This document shows positions 6,932 to 16,900 of a stretch of DNA of 33,691 nucleotides, piece after piece (positions within the stretch are counted from its first letter, which is position 1; each line of letters starts with the position of its first letter). Source of the DNA: Streptomyces sp. (GTDB lineage: Bacteria; Actinomycetota; Actinomycetes; Streptomycetales; Streptomycetaceae); contig NZ_JAPSKQ010000061.1 in assembly GCF_031181555.1 (NCBI RefSeq), positions 1-33,691 of the forward strand, given 5' to 3'. The position numbers were made by a program, and so were the translations under genes. Under the pieces are notes generated by a model that had not been told where the DNA came from, searched no databases, and saw only the letters and a list, made by a program, of their open reading frames with translations.

Positions 6932-9900
6932 ATGGACCAGCCTGTGCCGAGCGAAGACCTCCTTGCCCGCGTCATCGACTGCATCGCCGAAGTCCTCGGC
7001 ACACCACCCCACGAGGTCGCCCGGACGACTCCGCTCGCGGCCCTGGGGCTCGAATCGTTCACCGCGGTGCGGCTGAGGCGGAGGATCCGCGAACGCACCG
7101 GTCAGGACCTGCCGTTGACCGCCCTTCTGGGTGACGGTGCGACGGCCCGTGCGGTGGCGGACCGTCTGCTTGTCGGCCATACGCCGGAGAAGGCCACTGA
7201 TCCCGGTCCCCTCAGTGCCGAGGGGCAGGCGGAATCCGGCGGCGTACGGAAGGGCGAGGAAGCGGAAGGGGAGTACTTCCCCCTGACGCCCATCCAGGCT
7301 TCGTATCTGGCCGGGCGAGCCGAGGGCATGCCGCTGGGCGGAGTGGCCACCTTCTACTACTACGAGTACGACCGCACACCCGGGGACACGGACCCGCTCC
7401 TGGACGTGGCCCGGCTGGAAGCCGCCTGGAACCGACTGGTCGAGCACCACCCGATGCTGCGCATGACGGTGGACGACCGGGGCCGCCAGCGCATCGCAGC
7501 CGCTCCCGGCCCCTACCGGATCGGCGTCACCGATCTGCGGGGCGAGTCCACGAAACAGGTCAGGGAAACGTTGTCCGCCCAGCGGCGAGAGCGTTCCCAC
7601 CAGAACCGGCCCACGGAGGCGTGGCCGTTGTTCGACGTCCACGCCACACTGCTGCCCGACGGACGGACCCGGCTGCACGTCGGCGTGGACGTGCTCCTGA
7701 CCGACCTCACCGGCTGGATGCTGCTGATGCGTCAGTGGGGCCGCCTCGTCGAGGACCCTGACCACCGGCTTCCCGAGCCGGCAGCCCGGTTCGCCGACCT
7801 CCAGCGCGCCCGCTCGAGGGACCCGGAGTGGGCGGCCCGGCGCGCCCGCGACCAGGCCTACTGGGCCGAACGAGCCCCCGAGTTGCCACCGTCGCCGCGG
7901 CTGCCCCTGCTGCGCGACCCCGCCGACACCACCCCGCCCCGCTTCGTCCGCTCCGCCGCCGAACTCGACGCCGCAACCTGGGACCAACTACGAGCCCGAT
8001 GCACCGAGTACGCGGTCACGCCGACCGCGGCCCTGCTCGCGGCCTTCGCCGTCGTCCTCGGCCGGTGGGGAGCCGGGGAACGGATCTGCCTCAACACCAC
8101 CCTGTTCGACCGCCCGGAGGACGAGAACGGGGCCGAGGGGGTGGTCGGCGACTTCACCACCACCGCCCTGGTCGGCACGCCACGTTTCAACCCTGCCGAC
8201 TGGAAGGGCTTCGCCGACTACGCCACCGCCGTCAACCACCGCTTCTGGGAAGACCTGGACCACCGGTCCGTGTCCGGTGTCGAGGTGCTCAGGGAACTGC
8301 GGGGGCGGGAATCACCACCGGCGGGAACCCTCAGCCACCCGGTGGTGTTCACCAGCGGGGTGGGCCTCGCGGGCGCCGGGGAGCCTCCGGCGTCCTGGAT
8401 CGGCCAGGAGGTGTACGGCATCTCCCAGACCCCGCAGGTCCTGCTCGACCACATCGTGTGGGACGAGGGCGGACGCCTCCGCCTGGCCTGGGACGCCGTC
8501 GAGGGGGCGTTCCCCGACGGCTGGATACCGGCCCTGCTCGACGCCTTCGTACGTCTGCTCCACACCCTGACGAACCCCGACGCCTGGCACGACACCGCCC
8601 TGGGCTGGGACCCCTCCTTCCACCCCGAACAGCCCTTGGACGCCACACCCTTCCCGAACGCGGGCCCCCTGCTGCACGATCCGGCCACCGACGCGGCCCG
8701 GCGGCATCCGCGACGGCCCGCCCTGCGCACCTCCTCCACCACCGTCACCCATGCCCGCCTCGCGGACAACGCCGCCGCCACCGCGGCACTGCTGGCCGCA
8801 CACGGGGTGGGGCCCGGTGACATGGTCGCCGTCGCCTGCGAGAAGGGCACCGCACAGATCACCGCCGTACTCGGCGTCAGTCTGAGCGGGGCGGGCTACC
8901 TGCCGGTCGAACCCTCCTGGCCAACCGCGCGGATCGCCGCCATCTGCGAGCGGGCCGGGGTCCGGCACGCACTGACCGGCCGCGGTGTGAGGACCGACTG
9001 GCCCGACGGCGTCACCGTTCACCGCCTGACCGCCGCGGGGCGCCCCGCCCGCACTGCCGCGGACTCCGCCGACCCTGCGGCACCGCTCACGGCCCCGTGT
9101 CCCGAGGACATCGCCTACACCATCTTCACCTCGGGTTCCACCGGCAGCCCCAAGGGCGTGGAGATCGAGCACCGGGCCGCGCGCACGACCGTCGACGACA
9201 TCGTCGACCGCTTCGCCATCGGCCCCGACGACCGGGTGCTGGCGCTGTCGGCGCTCAGCTTCGATTTGTCCGTGTTCGACGTCTACGGCGTCCTCGGTGC
9301 CGGCGGCTGCCTGGTGCTGCCCGACCCCGCCCGGCAGCGCGACCCGCAGCACTGGCTCGAGCAGGCCGGCCGACACGGCGTCACCGTGTGGAACACCGCG
9401 CCCGCCCTGCTCGAAATGCTCGTCGAATACGCGGAGATGGAACCGGAGGCGGCCATCGGGGCGCTGCGCACCCTGCGCCTCGTGATGCTCTCCGGTGACT
9501 GGATCCCCCTGTCCCTGCCCGACCGGCTGCGACGGCTGGCACCCCAGGCGGAGGTGATGAGTCTGGGCGGAGCCACTGAGGCGTCCATCTGGTCCATCAC
9601 TTGTCCGGTGGGACACATCGATCCGGGGTGGCGCAGCATCCCCTACGGCCGGGCGCTGCGCGGTCAGTGCTTCTTCGTCCTCGACGAGGACGGCGCGCCC
9701 TGCCCGGTGGGCGAGGCGGGGGAGCTGTTCATCGGCGGCAACGGACTGGCCCGCGGCTACACCGCCGATCCGGTCCAGACCGCCGAGCGGTTCGCCGTCC
9801 ACCCCGTGCTGGGCCGCCGGCTGTACCGCACCGGGGACCTCGGCCGGTGGACCGCCGAGGGCACCATCGAGTTCCTCGGGCGCGTGGACCGGCAGGTGAA

Positions 9901-10996
9901 GATCCGCGGGCACCGCATCGAACTGGGCGAGGTGGAGGCGGTACTGGCCCGCCATCCGGCGGTCCGCCAGTGCGTGGTGTCGTCGGTACGCGGCCCCGAC
10001 GGACGGCCACGACTGGTGGCGCACCTGTCGCCCCGGGGCGCGAGCGAACCGCCGACCGCCCAGGAGCTGGCGGACGTCCTGCGCGAACGGCTGCCCGACT
10101 ACATGGTGCCCAGCCGGTTCGTGATCCTGGACCAGCTGCCGGTGACGGCCAACGGCAAGATCGACCACGCGGCGCTGACCGCCTCATCCACCGATGACCG
10201 GACCACCGACGCCGACGGGCCGGACCCGGTCGCCGCGGCGAAGGCCGCGCCCGCCGTGGCACCGCGTACGGTCCCGGCCGGAGCCGCCACCGAGTCCGCC
10301 CCGGGCGGGGACTGGGTCGCCGCCGCGCTGGCCGAGGCGACCGCCCTGGGCCTGGAGGCCGCCGTCGTGGTCCGGCCCGGCCGACTCCGGCCGGACCAGG
10401 CGCTGGAGGCGTCGGCACGATGGCTCCAGCACGTGGCGCGGACCGCCGACGGCGAAGCCGCAGTTCCGCTCCTGGGCCCCGGAGGACTGGCGGAGGTGGT
10501 CTGCCACCCCCGGGCACGGCACTCCCCGACGTCCTCCCCGTCCACCGGTCCGGCGTCCGGCGCCTCGGCCCCGGAACGGTACGGCGCCGAATCGGGCCAG
10601 TCGCCCCGGCACCGCGGGCAGAACCCGGCCGCGCCCGTGGCACCGGCCGTACTGGAGGCTCTGACCGGTATCCTGGCCGACTTCACGGACGTGCCAGTGA
10701 CGCCCGACAGCACCTTCAAGGAGTTGGGGACCACTTCCCTCACCCTGGTCCTCACCCACCGCAGGCTCCGGGAGGGCATCGCGCCCCGGCTCGCACTGGC
10801 GGACATGTTCGAACACCCCACCGTTGCGGCCCTGGCCGCCCACATCACCGCCCAGAGCGCCCCGGACACCGACCGGGTTGCCACTGCCGCCGGCACCGAC
10901 GCCGTGACGCCCCCCGCATTCCAGCAGCCCGAACGGCCCACGCGCAGAACGTCCCGCGTCGCCGCACGCGCCCTGGCCGAGGAGACCACGCGATGA
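6932..10996 (+). CDS. NRPS: carrier - Cy - A(Cys) - PCP, yersiniabactin HMWP2-like
   Basis: A 1354-residue cytoplasmic synthetase. Domains in order: a carrier (about 5-80; phosphopantetheine serine S42 in LGLESFTAV), a heterocyclisation (Cy) domain (about 116-550), an adenylation domain (about 580-1080; YTIFTSGSTGSPKG near 728, NGKIDHAAL at the end), an unassigned linker (1080-1235) and a PCP (S1269 in LGTTSLT). The Cy motif DVLLTDLTG (D253, D258) has Gly instead of the usual final Ser; catalytic-type T474 (VVFTS) and D506 (TPQVLLD) are present. By eye the A-domain pocket reads D-L-F-N-M-S-L-I-W, close to the cysteine code. It likely builds an N-terminal thiazoline and supplies Cys to other carriers. 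No loader for the first carrier is nearby. ATG 6932 has GGAG five bases upstream; ATG 6863 is an alternative adding 23 residues. It overlaps the next gene by ATGA. Confidence 0.9.
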   Translation: MDQPVPSEDLLARVIDCIAEVLGTPPHEVARTTPLAALGLESFTAVRLRRRIRERTGQDLPLTALLGDGATARAVADRLLVGHTPEKATDPGPLSAEGQAESGGVRKGEEAEGEYFPLTPIQASYLAGRAEGMPLGGVATFYYYEYDRTPGDTDPLLDVARLEAAWNRLVEHHPMLRMTVDDRGRQRIAAAPGPYRIGVTDLRGESTKQVRETLSAQRRERSHQNRPTEAWPLFDVHATLLPDGRTRLHVGVDVLLTDLTGWMLLMRQWGRLVEDPDHRLPEPAARFADLQRARSRDPEWAARRARDQAYWAERAPELPPSPRLPLLRDPADTTPPRFVRSAAELDAATWDQLRARCTEYAVTPTAALLAAFAVVLGRWGAGERICLNTTLFDRPEDENGAEGVVGDFTTTALVGTPRFNPADWKGFADYATAVNHRFWEDLDHRSVSGVEVLRELRGRESPPAGTLSHPVVFTSGVGLAGAGEPPASWIGQEVYGISQTPQVLLDHIVWDEGGRLRLAWDAVEGAFPDGWIPALLDAFVRLLHTLTNPDAWHDTALGWDPSFHPEQPLDATPFPNAGPLLHDPATDAARRHPRRPALRTSSTTVTHARLADNAAATAALLAAHGVGPGDMVAVACEKGTAQITAVLGVSLSGAGYLPVEPSWPTARIAAICERAGVRHALTGRGVRTDWPDGVTVHRLTAAGRPARTAADSADPAAPLTAPCPEDIAYTIFTSGSTGSPKGVEIEHRAARTTVDDIVDRFAIGPDDRVLALSALSFDLSVFDVYGVLGAGGCLVLPDPARQRDPQHWLEQAGRHGVTVWNTAPALLEMLVEYAEMEPEAAIGALRTLRLVMLSGDWIPLSLPDRLRRLAPQAEVMSLGGATEASIWSITCPVGHIDPGWRSIPYGRALRGQCFFVLDEDGAPCPVGEAGELFIGGNGLARGYTADPVQTAERFAVHPVLGRRLYRTGDLGRWTAEGTIEFLGRVDRQVKIRGHRIELGEVEAVLARHPAVRQCVVSSVRGPDGRPRLVAHLSPRGASEPPTAQELADVLRERLPDYMVPSRFVILDQLPVTANGKIDHAALTASSTDDRTTDADGPDPVAAAKAAPAVAPRTVPAGAATESAPGGDWVAAALAEATALGLEAAVVVRPGRLRPDQALEASARWLQHVARTADGEAAVPLLGPGGLAEVVCHPRARHSPTSSPSTGPASGASAPERYGAESGQSPRHRGQNPAAPVAPAVLEALTGILADFTDVPVTPDSTFKELGTTSLTLVLTHRRLREGIAPRLALADMFEHPTVAALAAHITAQSAPDTDRVATAAGTDAVTPPAFQQPERPTRRTSRVAARALAEETTR

Positions 10997-13900
10997 CCGA
11001 ACCGACCTCCTCCCGGGGAGACATGCCGCACACGCCCCGGCCCGGTATCGAGGCCGGCGACGACCTGATCGCGGTCACCGCCCTGGACTGCCGGTTCCCC
11101 GGAGCCCCCGACACGGCGGCCTACTGGGACCTGCTCGTCAGCGGCCGCAGCGGACTGACCCGGCACAGCGAGCGGGAACTGGCCGAACGCGGCGTCCCAG
11201 CAAGGCTACTGGCCAACCCCGCCCACATACCCGTCAGCGGGGTCATCGACGAACAGGACCACTTCGACCCCGAGCCGTTCGGCCTGACCGACGCCGAAGC
11301 GGCCGTGATGGACCCCCAGCAAAGGCTCTTCCTCGAAGCATGCTGGCGCGCTTTGGAAAGCGCCGGACACGGCGGCGGCGCCGGTGCGGGCGCCGTGGGC
11401 GTCTTCGCCGGCGCCGCCCACAGCGACTACCTCGCCCGCAACCTCGCCGACCGGTACGCCGCCTCCGCCACCGATCCCGTCGGCAGCCTCCAGGCGGCCC
11501 TCGCGGGCGTGGCCGACTACCTCCCTCTGCACGTCGCGCACCGCCTCGCGCTCACCGGACCCGCCGTCGCGGTCGGCACCGCGTGTTCGACCTCGCTGGT
11601 GGCGGTGCACCTGGCGGCCCAGTCCCTGCTGGCGGGGGAGTGCGACACCGCCCTCGCCGGCGGTGCCTCCCTGATCGTCCCGCAGGGCCGGGGCTACCTC
11701 CACGTCCCCGATGGGATCTTCTCCGCCGACGGGCACGTACGGACCTTCTCTGCCGACGGCACCGGCATCGTGCACACACAGGGCGTCGGAGTGGTCGTAC
11801 TGCGGCGGCTGCGCGACGCCCTCGCCGACGACGACCCGGTGCTGGCCGTCCTGCACGGCTCCGCCGTCAACAACGACGGTGGCGACCGCACCGGCTTCAC
11901 CGCCCCCTCACCGCGCGGACAGGCCCGTGTGGTCTCCGAGGCGCTCGCCGTGGCCGGTCTCACGCCCAGGGACATCACCTACGTCGAGGCGCACGGCACC
12001 GCCACCCGCCTCGGCGACGTCGTCGAGGTCGCCGCGCTGCGCCGCGTCTTCGGCGACACGGGCCCCGCCTGGTGCGCCCTGAGCTCGGTCAAGAGCAACA
12101 TCGGGCACGCCAACTCGGCCGCCGGCATCGCCGGTTTCGCCAAGACCGTCCTCGCCCTGCACCACGGCGTGCTGCCGCCCACCCTGGACGCCCTGCCCCT
12201 CAACCCCGACCTCCAGCTGGACGACTCGCCCTTCACCGTCGTCCACGAGGCCACCGACTGGACCGGGCCCCGGCACGCAGGCGTCAGCTCCTTCGGTATC
12301 GGCGGCACCAACTGCCATGTCGTCCTGGGCAGCGCCCCCGTCCGGCCCGCGCCCCCCGCCGATCCGCGCCCGCAGCTCGTCCTGCTCAGTGCGCACCGCG
12401 ACGACGCCCTCGCCCGCCTCACCGAGGCCACCGCGACCGCCCTGCACACCACGGAGGTCGCGCCCGCCGACGCGGCTCACACCCTGCACACCGGCCGCGC
12501 GACGCTGCCGTACCGCGCCGCCGCGGTGATCACCGGGGTGGCGGAGACCGACGGCCGTACCCTGCGCGCCTCCCCGCGGCGCCGTCCCGGCCCCACCCCG
12601 CCCCGGATCGTGCTGGCCTTCCCCGGCGGGGGAGCGCAGTACGCGGGCATGGGACGCGAACTGTGCGCGGAAGAAGAGGAGTTCGACCGCACCGTGCGCG
12701 AGTGCGCCGATCTCTTCGACGACGGGACCGGTGCCGGCCTCACCGCGCTGATCACCGCCGACCCGTCCGACGAGCACGCACGCCGACTGCTGCGCGACCC
12801 CGCCCACGGACTGCCCGCCCTGTTCACCGTCTCCCTGGCCGCCGCGCGGACGCTGCGCTCCTGGGGCGTGGAACCGGATGCGGTGGTCGGTCACAGCCTC
12901 GGCGAGTACGTGGCCGCCGTGCTGTCCGGTGCCCTGTCCCTGTCCGACGCCGCGACACTGGTGGCGGTCCGCTCACGCGGCATGTCCCGGGCGGCCGGCA
13001 GCGGGGTGATGCTGACGGTCCCGCTGACCGAGCGGCAGACCCTCGCCCTGCTCGCCGAACATCCCGGACTGGATCTGGCCGCCGTCAACGGCCCGCGGTC
13101 CTGTGTGGTGTCCGGACCCTCACCGGCCGTGGCCGAAGTGGAGCGGGCCCTGACCGCACGCGGCGAGCGCACCGTGCGGCTCTCCCTCGACGCGGCCGCC
13201 CACTCGCGTCTGGTCGACCCGGTCCTGCCCGAACTGCGCGCGGCCGCCAGGACCATCCGGGCGCGTGTTCCCGGCATCCCGCTCGCCACCACCCTCACCG
13301 GGAAACTGCTGGACACCGCTCCGGGCGCCGACCACTGGGTGGCACACCTGCGCTCCACCGTGCGCTTCTCCGACGCCCTGGCCACCGCCCTGGGCGAAGG
13401 GCCGGCCGTCCTCGTCCAGGCGGGGCCGGGCGGCGCACTGCTCCAGCTGGCCCGTCAGCAGGGGCACCGGCAGCTCCTGGCCACCCTGGCCGCCTTCCCC
13501 GACCGCGAGCAGCCCGGCGGAGGACGCGCCGCGCTGCTGGCGGCCGCCGGGGAACTGTGGACGCACGGCCTCCCCCTGGACGCCGCGGCCCTGCACCGCC
13601 CGGGGCGACGCCGTGTCGTCCTGCCGGGCCTGCCCATGGAGCGCCGCAGGCTGTGGATCGATCCGCCGGCCGCCACTGCGTCGGCCGCCACACCGGTCAG
13701 TACGGCGGCTGACCCCGGCCACGGTGCCGGGCAGGCCGTCCCGGACGAGTCCGAACCCTTCCAACTGCCCGTCTGGCGGCGCACGCCTCCCGTCGAGGCG
13801 GACCGGTCGGTGCTGCGGGGCCGCTGGCTCGTGGCCGGCCCTCCCGGCTCGCCCTCGGCCGAGCGGGTGCGCGCCGCACTCGCCGCCGCCGGGGCCGGCA

Positions 13901-16900
13901 CCGTCACCCTCGACGAGGTGGTCCGGGACCCCGACACTCCGTGCGAGGGCATCGTCGTGATCGGCCCGTACGGTGACACCGGCGACGACCCGGCGGAAAC
14001 CGTCAGCGCGTCGGTCCTGCACTACGCGGAGGTGGCGCGGGCCGCCGCCTCCTGGGCGCACCGCACCTGCCTGCTGCACCTCAGCCACAACGCCCAGCAG
14101 GTGGAGAGCACCGACCGGCCCGCCGCCCACGCCGCTGCCGGCCTCGCCGTTCCCCGCGTCCTCGCTCAGGAGTTCCCGGGCCTGCGCTGGCGCTCGGTGG
14201 ACCTGCCTGCCGGCCCGCCGCATGCCGACGACGTCCGGGCCGTGCCGGCGGAGGCCGCCGACCTGCTGGCGGGGGGCCCGAACGGCATCGAGTGCGCTCT
14301 GCGCGGCGGACACCGCTGGACGCGCGGCATCACCCCTTGGCGGCCGTCCGCACCCGCGCCGGACACGGACGGTCCGACCGTCACCGACGGCGGCAGGGGC
14401 ACGGCGGTGATCCTTGGCGGGCTCGGGGACGTGGGCCTGGCCCTGGCCGGGCACCTGGCCCGCTCCGGACGGCGGATCGTGGTGACCGGCCGCACCGGGC
14501 TTCCCCCGGACCCCGCCCCCGGCAGCACCGAAGCCGAACGGGCCGAGACGATTCGTGTCCTGCGGGCCTCCGGCGCCGACATCGAGGTCCGTGCCGCGGA
14601 CGCCGCGGACGCCGCCGCCACGACGGAACTGCTGCGGGAACTGACCGACCGCGACGGCCCGCTGGACCTGGTCGTGCACGCCGCCGGCGTGGTCGCTTCC
14701 GCAGCCGTCGCGCCGTTGCGGGCCACGGAGGAGCAGGCCGTGCGCGCGCACGCGCACGCCAAGGTCACCGCGGCCCTCGCGCTGCGCGGAGCCGTGCACG
14801 GCCTCCCGCCCGGCCACCGCCCGGCCACCGTCCTGCTGATGTCCTCCGCCACGGCGTTCGTCGGAGGCCTCGGCCTCGCCCCGTACGCCGCCGTCAACCG
14901 CTACCTGGACGCCCTCGCCGAGCACGAGCACCACGAGGCCCCGGACGCACCCCGCTGGATCAGCGTGGCCTGGGACGGCTGGCGCGTCGGGCCCGGCCGG
15001 AGCGAACGCACCGTCGCATCCCGGCACTCGATCGGTCTGGCGGACGGCATGCGCACCGTGGACCGCCTGCTGGCGCTCGCGGCCAACGGCCGTGCCCCGG
15101 CCTGCGTCGCCGTCTCGCCGGCCGACCTCGCACCGCGCACCGCGGGCACGCCCACCGCCGTACCCGCCTCCCTCGCACCGGCTCCCGGCGCGCCCGCGGC
15201 GCAGCCGCGGGCCGGTGCGGGATTCACCACCGGTGCGGAGACACTTCTGGCAGCGGTCTGGTCGGATCTGCTGGGCTTCCCCGTCACCGACCGCGACGCC
15301 GACTTCTTCGCGCTCGGCGGGCACTCCCTGCTGGCCACCCGGATGCTCGCCCGGCTGCGCGACGACCACGGTGCCGACCTGCGGCTGCAGGACCTGCTCA
15401 CCCGGCCCACCATCGCGGCCCTGGCCCCGATGCTGCCCGGCAGAGAATCCCAGAGCGTTCCCGCCGCGCCTCAGGGCGCGAACGGACCGTCTCCGCAACC
15501 TGGTGACGGTCCCCGGGAATTTCCCCTCACCCGGGTGCAGCACGCCTACTGGGTCGGCGGATCCGGCGGTTACCGCCTCGGCGACGTCCCGTGTTCCTTC
15601 CACCTGGAGTACGACTGCCCCGGCCTGGACACCGACCGCTACGAGGCGGCGTGGAACGCGGTCATCGCCCGCCACCCGATGCTGCGCGCGGTCGTCTCAC
15701 CGGAAGGCCGCAACCGGGTGCTCGACAAGGTGCCCCCCTACCGGATCCGGGTGCAGGACCTGACGAAGGACGACGACCTCGAGCGCACCCGGAAGCTGGA
15801 GCGCGTGCGCACCCGCATGGTGCGCCGCGAACCCCGCCCGGGCCGCTGGCCCCTGGTCGACATCCGGGCCGCCCGACTGCCCGGCGACGTCATCCGGCTG
15901 TTCGTCAACGTGGACGTGCTGGTGTGCGACACCGCCAGCTACCTGATCTGGGACCGCGAACTGCGCACCCTCTACAACACTCCCGACGCTCAATTGCCGC
16001 CGCTGGAGACCACCTTCGCGGATTGCGTGGCCGCGCTCGAGCGCCGCACCGAGGGCCTGGAGCACGCGCGAGCCGCTGCCTACTGGCGGGCCAGGCTGGA
16101 CGACCTGCCTGGCGCGCCCGCGCTGCCCGTCCGGACCGGGAGTCCCGGGGACCGGCCCCGCTTCGCACGGCGCACCGCCCGTCTGGAGCCGGACCGTTGG
16201 AGCGCTCTCAAGGCCGAGGCCGCCCGGCGCGGGCTGACCCCCACGGCCGTCCTGCTGGCGGCCTACGGCGAGGCACTCGCCGGTTGGTCGGGGCAGAGCC
16301 GCTTCGCCGTCACCCTCACCCTCTTCGACCGGCCCGCGGACCTTCCCGGGGCGGACGCCGTGGTCGGTGACTTCACCTCGCTGATGCTGCACGAGGTGGA
16401 CCGCTCGGACACCCGCTGCTTCGCCGATGCCGCCGTACGGGCCCAGCGCACCCTCTTCGAGGACCTGGACCACCGGGAGTTCTCCGCGCTCGACCTGCTG
16501 GCCGAGAAGTCCTCGCGCACCGGCCGCACCGAGTCCGTTCCTGTGGTCTTCACCAGCGCCCTGGGCCTGTCCGGACCACTCGGCGGCGGCCACGACCTGG
16601 ACTGGGCGGGCACACCGGTGTACGGCGTGAGCAGCACCCCGCAGACCTGGCTGGACCACCAGGTGATCGAGCAGCACGGGGCGCTCCTGCTGCAGTGGGA
16701 CGTCCTGGAGAACGCCCTGCCCGCCGACGAGGCGGACGCGGCGTTCGCCGCCTACGCTGAGCGGGTGCGCCGGCTGGCCGACGCACCGCGGGCGTGGGAC
16801 ACCGAGGAGCCCCGCACCGCGCCCGCCGCCCCGGTCCGTGAACCGCGGCGGCTGGCACCCACCGCGAGGAAGCGGACCGTTCCCGGCCCGACCCCCGACG

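Noticed and set aside
10420..10992. An upstream extension of the PKS gene with an ATG at 10420
   Set aside because: It overlaps the PCP of the NRPS in another frame and its translation is Pro/Arg-rich without protein-like pattern. The ATGA overlap at 10993 gives a start just before the KS domain.
13120..15675. A very long open frame on the minus strand opposite the PKS gene
   Set aside because: It is the antisense shadow of a GC-rich gene. The plus strand has full KS, AT, KR and ACP motifs there, while the minus frame shows no domain and low-complexity Gly/Arg-rich sequence. The same applies to minus 8312-10168 opposite the NRPS and minus 25507-27375 opposite the carrier protein.
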